13,694 nt of DNA, taken from DTU080 sp050945315. Lineage in GTDB: Bacteria; Bacillota; Limnochordia; DTU080. Where the stretch lies: assembly GCA_050945315.1 (NCBI GenBank), contig JBMNSS010000066.1, forward strand, positions 1 to 13,694. Direction: 5' to 3'. The notes beneath the pieces are model-generated. The model had not been told where the DNA came from. It saw only the letters and a program-made list of their open reading frames with translations, and did not search any database. Within the stretch, counting starts at the first letter, position 1; each line of letters starts with the position of its first letter. A program made the position numbers and the translations under genes. Positions 6,831 to 13,694 of the stretch are shown here, one piece after another.

Positions 6831-7520
6831 TCAGTCCTCAACCCATATTTTTATATCCCCATAGAAGATCTCGCGGGTTTCAGTCTTGATCGTCTCGCTG
6901 GTAAAGCGTAGCTCAACTCCGTCCCAGGACTCGACCGGTCGTTGGAAGGGCAGATTCTCCAGGTAGGGCCGTTTCATATCATCGATGTAGAGCGTCGCCG
7001 AGCTTGTTGTCCGATCGGCAACGACGCGGATTCGGTGCCAGTCCCTTCCAAGTACGGCCACATCTTTCGCATTCATTCCGGCATCTCTGGCATGCCATTT
7101 CAGCATGCCTCTCATCGGAAGCATGATCAGCCTGTGGGCGTCATCCGTTCGAATGTATATATAGTTTCCGGAAGCAGCGTCACCCTGGCTCCATTTCACA
7201 CATAACTCGACACCCAATTTGGTGGCCTTAGGATCCGGCGACTTCAACTTCGGAGTCGATGCCGACACATAGTACTTGGTTTCGTTGGGCGGGGCCAAGA
7301 CGTGCAATGCCCGTCCAGAAGGCATCTCAGGGGCCTCCACGACTTCGATGACACCGTGTTGAGCACCCGCTGATATGATGAACCCCTCCGGATGCTCGCC
7401 AATCTTATCCTGCGCAAAATCGTAGGATTGAGGAACCACTGCGTCGGTCGCCGTCGTCAACAGGTTCATCGACAGCACCATGGATACTACCAGGACTGCA
7501 ACACCGATTCTCGGTCTCAT
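6831..7520 (-). CDS. Secreted LamG/concanavalin-like beta-sandwich protein
   Basis: I place the start at ATG 7520 (MRPRIGVAVLVVSMVLSM), giving 229 residues. GGGAGA precedes it, and the longer upstream frame only overlaps the previous gene's end. Residues 1-27 form a signal peptide ending near TTATDA. The mature part is all-beta in appearance, with GVELCVKWSQ, NYIYIRTDDAHRLIMLP, WHRIRVVADRTTSSATLYID (the typical LamG-type strand pair ending in DxxxRP) and VELRFTSET. It is probably a carbohydrate-binding or small glycan-active secreted domain; no catalytic residues can be named. It follows the beta-helix gene by 41 bases on the same strand and is followed by a terminator, so the two are probably one operon. 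Confidence 0.8.
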   Translation of the reverse strand: MRPRIGVAVLVVSMVLSMNLLTTATDAVVPQSYDFAQDKIGEHPEGFIISAGAQHGVIEVVEAPEMPSGRALHVLAPPNETKYYVSASTPKLKSPDPKATKLGVELCVKWSQGDAASGNYIYIRTDDAHRLIMLPMRGMLKWHARDAGMNAKDVAVLGRDWHRIRVVADRTTSSATLYIDDMKRPYLENLPFQRPVESWDGVELRFTSETIKTETREIFYGDIKIWVED

Positions 7521-7561
7521 GCGCGATCTCCCTTCTGTTTTTGAGCACTCTCCTGAGCATC

Positions 7562-9985
7562 CTAGTCGACCAGACCCCGCAAGACGATCTGACCGAGGGC
7601 CCAACTGTCCGACGGCACACCTTGTTTCACAGTCAATCGTAACTCGGTAGTCCTCACTGCGGAGTCCACATTCCCGCTAAGCTCCAGCATGTACCACTCA
7701 TCTGATGAGTCTACTCGCTCTATGCCATACGGCAACGGGATCCAGGTGCCATCCTGCTGCCGTCCCTCCAAGATGACGCTACGGCGTGTTACTTCCTCCG
7801 TACCGGCATCACCCTTGGCATAGACCGTCACGGAAAACTCACGCAGATTGGCCGCTTCCCACACCAAATACTCCGTTGAGTCTTCCACCCGCATCTTCCG
7901 ATCCTCATCGCCGAAAAAGATCTCCGGGTCATCCGTGGCATAGGTCCATCCCGCCGACTCTTCCGTCGTCCTGGACATATCGATGGTTCCAAACCACCCC
8001 AACTCTCTGGGTGGCTCAAGAGCGTCCGACATCTCCCACCAATTCACTATCCGCAGGGGGCGTTCTTTGAACAGAGTGCCGCGATCGGGATCATAGACGG
8101 ATAATCTCAACGGATACGAACCGTCTTCAAAATCTCTCGTGTCTACGAGCAGCGTACCGGGTTCAGGTGCGAACGAACCAGTGTAGACTACCCGATCGCC
8201 GATGGAGATGGTCACATCTGTGACATTCAAATACGTGCCGACATCCACTTCAACATCTATCGGCAACTCGCCGCTGACGCGCCAAACGGCGGTGCCCGGC
8301 TCAGGATTGACAAAGCCTATGTGTATCGGGTCGACAACTGTCACCAGCGGCAATCGCTTGTTGAAAAGATCACACCAGCCCGAGCACTGCAAGACCAGTG
8401 GCGTGCGCTCCAACTGGAGAGGCACCGAGAGTCGCTGCGGGCCGTAGACATTGTCGTAGACATCAACGTTGCCCAGATAGTTCACAAAACCCACCGCGTA
8501 GTTGGTATCGGTATGGTGAAACCAATTGCGATAGATGGCCCCGCCCTGCAAAGGCACCCCGCGGATACCGATCGCCCGCTGGCGCGTGTTCAAAAAGGTG
8601 TTGTGGTGGATGGTGATCCATTCGCCGCCCATGAACTTCTCCGTCTCTGAGCAGGGGGTGGAACGTTTTGGACAGAAATCCCGTCCGCCGTGCATATCAA
8701 AGGCGAAGCTGGTGGCGTTTGCGCCGGCAATGTTGTATCTGGCCTCATATCCCGAGCCGATATACCCGCTGCTGGCAATGGCATGCCGGTACCAGTCGAA
8801 ATAATTGGCCTCGATGAGGGCCGTACCCCCGCTCACCACGACCGGATACCCCAGACCGGCCCGTTGCACATGGTGGATATGGTTGTGGTGGACATAAGCG
8901 TTTTCATTCATGACACTGACCCCGCCATACGACCAATTGAAGATTTCATTATTGTCGACTTCGATGTCATCGCCTGCACTGCGCACGGCAAGCGAATTGG
9001 GCTGGCTATAGGCACTGTCTTGCGTCGTGCCGTCAGGGCCGCGCAGCCGAATACCCGTCAGCCGGGCCCCCTTCTCCATGACGAACAGAGGGTACGTGTC
9101 CATCTCATCTGAAAACAGAAGCGGTCCGGGAGCTCCGTCAACGCCGCGATTACCGGCCAGCGTGACACCCTCTCGAATCACGAGTTGCTCGTAACCCGTC
9201 AGATCGATCTCCGCATCCGGATCCACATAGATGACATCTCCCGGCGCGGCCGCCTCCAATGCAGCGATGAGCTCCTGTGCTGAAGAGACCGCAATGTCCC
9301 CGCTCGTCACCGCATACGTGTATCCTTGGCCCCCGCCAATGGGATTGCCCGTCGGATTGGCCTGGGCACCGTACTCCTCAAATGATTGGGCTGGTTGCAG
9401 AGCAGGATCGGGGGGAAGCCGCCAAAGGGCCAGATCATCCCACCAGACCGTTCCAGTGGCGCGATCCAAAAACAGCTCAACACGAATACGGATGGCATCG
9501 ATCGGAACCTGGAAGATGTATTCAACGGTCTCCCAGTTGCGCGTCCCTTCTTCCTGGCGGCCGACGTAGTGCGAGTTTCCTATCAGTCCGTCTTGGTCAA
9601 AGACACTGATCCGCACAAAGGCCCCCCACGGACCCGGAACGCTCACCGCCTCGGTTCGTCGCCTCCACTGCATCTTGTACTTGTGCCCGGGCTCGAAATC
9701 CCGGATATCCTGATACATGCATCCGCGGTGCGTGGGATCGGTCGATGACAATCTCAACGATGTCGAGCCACTGCGGTAGACGGAGGCATCCAGATCATGG
9801 ATCACTCCGGCCGAGCCAAAGCCCCGCGACCAACCCTCCAAGCCATCCTCAAAGCCGGGATTGACAATAAGGTTTGTCTCCGGGGTATCTGAGTAGGCAA
9901 GAAACGTCAACCAGACAGCAAACATGATCACGAAAAACGCGATCCGCAAGAACCCGGCGCGCGGCACGCGGTTTCGCAGCAGCAA
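7562..9985 (-). CDS. Secreted right-handed beta-helix protein with N-terminal CBM (lyase-like)
   Basis: This protein has 807 residues. The start is TTG at 9985 (MLLRNRVPRAG), nine bases after AGGAGG. A transmembrane-type signal segment (FLRIAFFVIMFAVWLTFLAY) spans about residues 12-31. Residues 38-190 are CBM4/9-like, opening NLIVNPGFEDGLEGW and closing with TGTVWWDDLALW. From about 225 to 527 lies a right-handed parallel beta-helix: AQELIAALEAAAPGDVIYVD, IREGVTLAGNRG, IEVDNNEIFNWSYGGVSV, AYVHHNHIHHVQRAG, EWITIHHNTFLNTRQRAIGI and AIYRNWFHH. This resembles the pectate-lyase/chondroitinase-B type of fold. About 553-650 is Ig-like, and 660-807 a further beta-sandwich (EFSVTVYAKGD, ELRLTVKQG). 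The likely role is attachment to and cleavage of an acidic polysaccharide outside the cell. I cannot assign a PL family or catalytic residues. It is transcribed divergently from the heparinase-like gene. Confidence 0.85.
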   Translation of the reverse strand: MLLRNRVPRAGFLRIAFFVIMFAVWLTFLAYSDTPETNLIVNPGFEDGLEGWSRGFGSAGVIHDLDASVYRSGSTSLRLSSTDPTHRGCMYQDIRDFEPGHKYKMQWRRRTEAVSVPGPWGAFVRISVFDQDGLIGNSHYVGRQEEGTRNWETVEYIFQVPIDAIRIRVELFLDRATGTVWWDDLALWRLPPDPALQPAQSFEEYGAQANPTGNPIGGGQGYTYAVTSGDIAVSSAQELIAALEAAAPGDVIYVDPDAEIDLTGYEQLVIREGVTLAGNRGVDGAPGPLLFSDEMDTYPLFVMEKGARLTGIRLRGPDGTTQDSAYSQPNSLAVRSAGDDIEVDNNEIFNWSYGGVSVMNENAYVHHNHIHHVQRAGLGYPVVVSGGTALIEANYFDWYRHAIASSGYIGSGYEARYNIAGANATSFAFDMHGGRDFCPKRSTPCSETEKFMGGEWITIHHNTFLNTRQRAIGIRGVPLQGGAIYRNWFHHTDTNYAVGFVNYLGNVDVYDNVYGPQRLSVPLQLERTPLVLQCSGWCDLFNKRLPLVTVVDPIHIGFVNPEPGTAVWRVSGELPIDVEVDVGTYLNVTDVTISIGDRVVYTGSFAPEPGTLLVDTRDFEDGSYPLRLSVYDPDRGTLFKERPLRIVNWWEMSDALEPPRELGWFGTIDMSRTTEESAGWTYATDDPEIFFGDEDRKMRVEDSTEYLVWEAANLREFSVTVYAKGDAGTEEVTRRSVILEGRQQDGTWIPLPYGIERVDSSDEWYMLELSGNVDSAVRTTELRLTVKQGVPSDSWALGQIVLRGLVD

Positions 9986-10033
9986 GATGATACACCTCCT
10001 GTTTTACCGGTCCTACACATGTTAGTCCCCCAG

Positions 10034-10048
10034 GGAGGATTATCCTCC
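10034..10048. promoter_or_regulatory. Palindrome in the divergent promoter region
   Basis: GGAGGAT-T-ATCCTCC has perfect 7-bp arms around one base. It sits in the 153-bp gap between the divergent beta-helix (start 9985) and heparinase-like (start 10139) genes. The minus-strand reading contains GATAAT, which could be a -10 box of the beta-helix gene, so a bound protein could control it. The gap is the natural place for shared control of both lyase genes. Confidence 0.4.
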
Positions 10049-10138
10049 GTCCACCAAAAAACCAAGGATATGTATGCCGGAGAACGAAAGTGCGCCATAG
10101 TGTCTTTCTTTACAAAATTGTCATCGGAGGGATGCCGC

Positions 10139-13100
10139 ATGCGTAAAGACAGGCTACGCAACAGCCTGCCGATCATCGTTGTCTGGGCCGTTTTCCTGAC
10201 GACCATCACGGCGAAGGCCAACCTCATTGCGAACCCCGAATTCCGGGGTGTCGAGGGTATGCTACCTGTCGACTGGACCGTCTTTTCCGGAGCCGTTGGC
10301 AAGCAGCTTTTCTTCGTTGAAGACGATGAGAACCCATCACAAAGAATGTTGCTCATCGACGATCCGTCTTCTTCACACGGATACGGCCTGCGCAGCGGCC
10401 CGATTCCGGCAAAGACCGGAGAAGTATATGTAGCCTCGGTTAAGGCCAAAACCGGGGAAGGCGGAAGCGCCGCTTTGTACCTCGATTTCTGGGATAAGAA
10501 CAAGAAACGCATCGTAGCCCGGACGGCCGGCCATTCGGGGCCTGAATGGCAGGCGCTGTCGGCATCCATGGAAGCCCCTCCGGAGGCGGTATGGGTCAGC
10601 ATCATTTTGTACTCATCCATAACTGCCGAAGGCCGGGCCTATTTTAAGGAGGCAACGCTTTTGGCAAGCTCAGCGTCAGCTGCGTGGAGCGATGAGGATG
10701 TCAACCTGGAGGCGGGCGAGGGTCAGCTCGATTATTCCCCCGCCGATGGGGCCGTGGTCACGACCAATCCCCCGTCTTTTGTCTGGATCCCCGTCGCGGG
10801 CGCTCAACGCTACATACTGGAATACTCGACAGAGGGGAACTTCACACCCGAAAAGACCAGGCGCGTGGAGAACATTGATATCAGCATCTATACGCCTGAG
10901 GAGCCTCTTAACCCGGATGCGACCTGGTATTGGCGGGTCCGAGCCGTCGACCGCGCCGGCAATCCGTCGCCTCCGACGACAGCCAGAGCCTTTCGCATCG
11001 GACAGGATGCCATGCCCCTGCCATTGCCGCCTCTGGACGAGGTCAGAAGCCGCATTCCCTCCGGTCATCCCAGACTCTTTGTCACTCCCGACACTCTGGA
11101 CGATTGGCGTCAAAAAACCGAGTCCGATCTCCTGCACCGCACCCTGTGGTCACAGCTTCGTAATCGGGCTCTCACCACATCGGTCAAGGCGTTGCCGGAC
11201 GAACCTCCCCATTGCAGACCCGGCGGAGTACGAGACATCAATCTGTGGCGTCAATACACCATCACGGTAGAAGCCACCGACGATATGGAACTCCTCGCCT
11301 TCGCCTATCTGATGACCGGTGACCCCCGTTTCGGGGAAGCCGCCCGGCAGTTGATGCTGCACATTGCCGGCTGGGATCCCAACGGGGCTACCAGTTGGTC
11401 CGTCAACAGCGAGAATTTCATGCCCATCCTGCTCAAGCTCAGCCGAGCCTACACCTGGGCCTATGATGCCCTCAGTCCGGAGGATCGCCGGATTATCAAG
11501 GACGCCATGCGCATCAGAGGAGAGGCCGCCTACAGAGTGCTGGCCGGCCGCCCCTATGAAAGCAGGCCCTATAGCAGCCATCCCGGTCGTATGCTTGGTT
11601 TTCTCGGTGAGGCGGCCATCGCCTTTTTGGGCGAAATACCTGAAGCGGAAAAATGGTTTGACTACATCGTCCGTATCTTCTACGCCGTGTATCCGGCGTG
11701 GGGCGGCGATGCCGGTGGATGGGCCGAAGGGCACAGCTACTGGACGAGTTACATCAATCGCGCTCTGGCTTTTGTCGACGCCCTGTGGGTGGGCGCAGAC
11801 CTGAATCTCTATGAAAAACCCTTCTTCCGCAACACGGGCATGTTCAAACTGTACACCCAACCGCCCTACAGCAAGATGGGCCCCTTCGGCGATTTTTACG
11901 ATTCGCCGCCGAGCTCATCCGCAGGCAGTGTAATGGCCCATTTCGCCAAGATCTACGACAACGAATACTACAAATGGTACGCCGATCAGATGGGCACGCT
12001 GGTCGAGAGCGGCCTCATGGGCTTCATCCGCCTGATGCTCCATCCTGCGAAACAGATATCCGCCCGGGCACCCCTTGACCTGCCGTCGGCTCGGCATTTC
12101 CCTGATATCGGCTGGGTGGTCATGCACCAACGTCTCGGCGATAAAGACGGCATACAATTCATGTTCAAAAGCAGCCCCTACGGTTCACTAAGTCACAGTT
12201 TCGCTGACCAGAACACCTTCACTCTGGAGGCCTACGGTACCCCTCTGGCCATTCCCACGGGACACCGCCCGTGGTCCGGCAGTGACCATCACTTCCAATG
12301 GACAAAGACAACACAGGCCCACAACGGCATCCTCGTCGGCCACCAAGGGCAAAAGATCCAGTCGATCGATGCCAAAGGCGACATCGTGGCCTTCATACAC
12401 GGCAAAAGCTTCGATTACACCGCCGGCGATGCCGTGCCGGCCTATGACGGTCTGCTCGATCACTTCGTGCGGCATGCCGTCTATGTCCGCCCCGACACCT
12501 TCGTCATTTTCGATGACCTGCGGGCTCCCAAACCGGACAACTTCAGCTGGCTGTTACATGCCTACCACGAGATGGACATCGATGAGGCTCAAGGGTATAT
12601 CGGGATCGATGCCAAGACCGCCAACCTCGACGTCCAACTGTGGAGCTCACACCCGCTCACCTACTCTCAGACCGATCAGTACGCGGTTCCATTCGACGAG
12701 CCCATGAACAGACCGCCCCAGTGGCATCTGACGGCGACGACCACGGAACAGACTGCTGAAGCGCATTTCTTGGCCGTCCTCCGGCCCGGCAAGCCGGGCA
12801 AGAGAAAGCCCCTCACGGCCAAAAAGACGAGCTGCGTTTCCGGTGAAGGTGTGCTGCTCAAAGACGCTGACACCCTCACCACGATCCTGTTCAAGACGGC
12901 CCAAGGCGCTCTGGCGGCCGAAGGTCTGACGGCCGTCGGTCAAGTGGCGGCCTGGAGCCGCGACAGCTCACAAAACGGCGGAGAAGGTGCATTGCTCATC
13001 AGGGGCACCCGTTGGGAAAGCGACAGCGGCCTGCGCTTCAGCGGCACCACCGAGGTGGATGTCGAGCTGACCGTCCTTCCGTCGGAAAGCGAAGATCACA

Positions 13101-13303
13101 TCGATATAGCAGGCACGGTTATCGCACCGGCAGGACCGGGCGCGAAGGATTTCGACTGGGCCATTCACGTTCCCGGAACCTTCGCGATGGCTGAAGTCAC
13201 CTCCAGCCACACCGTATACGAATCGGCTTTTGAAGACGGCGCTTTGCGCCTCCGCCTGGCCCCCGGACACCATGAGTTGAAGATCCAGCTGAAGCGGCAG
13301 TGA
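10139..13303 (+). CDS. Secreted heparinase II/III-like polysaccharide lyase
   Basis: This protein has 1054 residues. I choose ATG 10139 (MRKDRLRNSL): GGAGGG lies seven bases upstream and a signal peptide follows, whereas the longer frame from 10019 adds 40 residues before the signal. The peptide ends near TTITAKA (residue 27). Residues 28-185 are a CBM-like module (NLIANPEF). About 195-300 is a fibronectin-III/DUF4962-type region (NPPSFVWIPV, WYWRVRAVDRAGN). HPRLFVTPDTL at about 309 opens the alpha/alpha toroid, with YSSHPGRMLGFLGE (His481) and WAEGHSYW (Tyr534) at places where such lyases keep catalytic His and Tyr. The beta-sheet half starts near 660, with the family motif SPYGSLSHSFADQNTFTLEA (His686). 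The expected reaction is beta-elimination on a uronic-acid polysaccharide; heparin, alginate or a pectic substrate cannot be told apart here. Both key-residue assignments are by eye. Confidence 0.88.
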   Translation: MRKDRLRNSLPIIVVWAVFLTTITAKANLIANPEFRGVEGMLPVDWTVFSGAVGKQLFFVEDDENPSQRMLLIDDPSSSHGYGLRSGPIPAKTGEVYVASVKAKTGEGGSAALYLDFWDKNKKRIVARTAGHSGPEWQALSASMEAPPEAVWVSIILYSSITAEGRAYFKEATLLASSASAAWSDEDVNLEAGEGQLDYSPADGAVVTTNPPSFVWIPVAGAQRYILEYSTEGNFTPEKTRRVENIDISIYTPEEPLNPDATWYWRVRAVDRAGNPSPPTTARAFRIGQDAMPLPLPPLDEVRSRIPSGHPRLFVTPDTLDDWRQKTESDLLHRTLWSQLRNRALTTSVKALPDEPPHCRPGGVRDINLWRQYTITVEATDDMELLAFAYLMTGDPRFGEAARQLMLHIAGWDPNGATSWSVNSENFMPILLKLSRAYTWAYDALSPEDRRIIKDAMRIRGEAAYRVLAGRPYESRPYSSHPGRMLGFLGEAAIAFLGEIPEAEKWFDYIVRIFYAVYPAWGGDAGGWAEGHSYWTSYINRALAFVDALWVGADLNLYEKPFFRNTGMFKLYTQPPYSKMGPFGDFYDSPPSSSAGSVMAHFAKIYDNEYYKWYADQMGTLVESGLMGFIRLMLHPAKQISARAPLDLPSARHFPDIGWVVMHQRLGDKDGIQFMFKSSPYGSLSHSFADQNTFTLEAYGTPLAIPTGHRPWSGSDHHFQWTKTTQAHNGILVGHQGQKIQSIDAKGDIVAFIHGKSFDYTAGDAVPAYDGLLDHFVRHAVYVRPDTFVIFDDLRAPKPDNFSWLLHAYHEMDIDEAQGYIGIDAKTANLDVQLWSSHPLTYSQTDQYAVPFDEPMNRPPQWHLTATTTEQTAEAHFLAVLRPGKPGKRKPLTAKKTSCVSGEGVLLKDADTLTTILFKTAQGALAAEGLTAVGQVAAWSRDSSQNGGEGALLIRGTRWESDSGLRFSGTTEVDVELTVLPSESEDHIDIAGTVIAPAGPGAKDFDWAIHVPGTFAMAEVTSSHTVYESAFEDGALRLRLAPGHHELKIQLKRQ

Positions 13304-13377
13304 GAGTGATCCATGTCATCCTTGTCTGAGACGGGTGTGTCGACAACTCAGATCATCAGAGAACGTAAGAGAACACG

Positions 13378-13400
13378 GGGAGCGGCGACGATCCGCTCCC
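13378..13400 (+). terminator. Hairpin downstream of the lyase gene, possible terminator
   Basis: GGGAGCGG (13378-13385) and CCGCTCCC (13393-13400) pair perfectly around CGACGAT, 75 bases after the TGA. The following bases, TCGGCCGTTCGG, are not T-rich, so it may be a weak or factor-assisted terminator or an mRNA-end stabiliser. Confidence 0.45.
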
Positions 13401-13573
13401 TCGGCCGTTCGGGGCTGTCCCAAACGCTATCGGTGGCAGCCCCTTCCCTATTCCGTTGGACATCCGCCATGGAGGCCGATCAGAGGAGGCTCTGCGGTCA
13501 ACGAGCTGCATTGACGTCCAAGTTGTGTGTGGGGAACGGCTGAGGCAGACTCAATCAGTCCGTCGGTTTATAA

Positions 13574-13694
13574 TGGACCCCGAAAACTGGACAGCAGATG
13601 GCGGTGATTTAAGCTACACTTGAGTCATGGGAAAGTCACGGAAAAGTTATTCACCGAGTTTCAAGACGAAAGTGGTTCTCGAAATGCTTAAGGA
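13574..13694 (+). mobile_element. Left end of an IS3-family insertion sequence (cut by window end)
   Basis: TGGACCCCGAAAACTGGACA at 13574-13593 is a typical terminal inverted repeat of IS3-family elements, beginning with TG. It is followed 53 bases later by the start of an IS3-type OrfA. The right end and any target duplication lie outside the window. The junction creates TATAAT at 13569-13574, using the element's first T. Confidence 0.85.
13627..13694 (+). CDS. IS3-family transposase OrfA, N-terminus only
   Basis: The ATG at 13627 opens MGKSRKSYSPSFKTKVVLEM, the standard beginning of IS3-family OrfA proteins, whose N-terminal helix-turn-helix binds the element's ends. Only 22 codons are present before the window stops. 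No clear ribosome-binding site precedes it, which is usual for IS3 OrfA. In complete elements OrfB with the DDE catalytic domain follows by programmed frameshift. Confidence 0.88.
   Translation, partial: MGKSRKSYSPSFKTKVVLEMLK

Noticed and set aside
10019..10138. Longer start for the heparinase-like gene
   Set aside because: It would put 40 residues in front of a clear signal peptide, and the ATG at 10139 has a well-placed GGAGGG.
13313..13543. 76-codon ORF between the lyase and the IS3 element
   Set aside because: It reads across the 13378-13400 hairpin, has no ribosome-binding site and shows no family resemblance.
1..13694. CRISPR array or prophage signature
   Set aside because: No regularly spaced direct repeats and no phage structural or integrase motifs were seen.

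Overview
The window comes from a bacterial chromosome of moderate GC content. Start sites carry strong Shine-Dalgarno sequences of the AGGAGG type, and at least two or three genes use TTG as start codon. The sugar-binding protein has a signal peptide without a lipobox cysteine. Together with methanol-methyltransferase genes and secreted polysaccharide-active proteins, this suggests an anaerobic saccharolytic bacterium, perhaps a deep-branching Bacillota (Limnochordia-like) or another environmental diderm. The taxonomic guess is weak.

Layout. (1) Positions 1-1097, minus strand: a 33-codon TTG-start ORF overlaps the start of a large protein that runs off the left edge. That protein reads as a protein-kinase fold whose catalytic motifs are degenerate. 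(2) About 1098-2232: roughly 1.1 kb with no gene I can recognise. (3) 2233-5140, plus strand: a wrecked methanol:corrinoid methyltransferase locus. It holds mtaB broken by three one-base frameshifts, a fragment of mtaC that has lost its cobalamin-binding half and is interrupted by about 75 bp resembling an IS21-type end, and a PocR/AraC-type regulator with two in-frame stop codons. (4) 5343-9985, minus strand: an ABC sugar-binding protein, and upstream of it an apparent two-gene unit made of a secreted right-handed beta-helix protein (lyase-like) and a secreted LamG-like beta-sandwich protein, closed by a good terminator. (5) 10139-13303, plus strand, divergent from the beta-helix gene: a 1054-residue secreted heparinase II/III-like polysaccharide lyase. 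(6) From 13574: the left end of an IS3-family insertion sequence with the first codons of its OrfA.

How the genes may work together. The heparinase-like enzyme, the beta-helix protein and the LamG-like protein all have export signals, and the two large ones begin with similar CBM4/9-like modules, so they probably attack an acidic polysaccharide outside the cell. The sugar-binding protein could deliver the released oligosaccharides to an ABC permease that is not in this window. The methanol locus next door would once have fed methyl groups (for example methanol from pectin methyl esters) into one-carbon metabolism. It is now decayed, while the polysaccharide genes are intact.

The most distinctive items are the degenerate kinase-like protein with its overlapping small ORF, the layered decay of the methanol locus, and two palindromes placed like operators upstream of the sugar-binding protein gene and between the divergent lyase genes.
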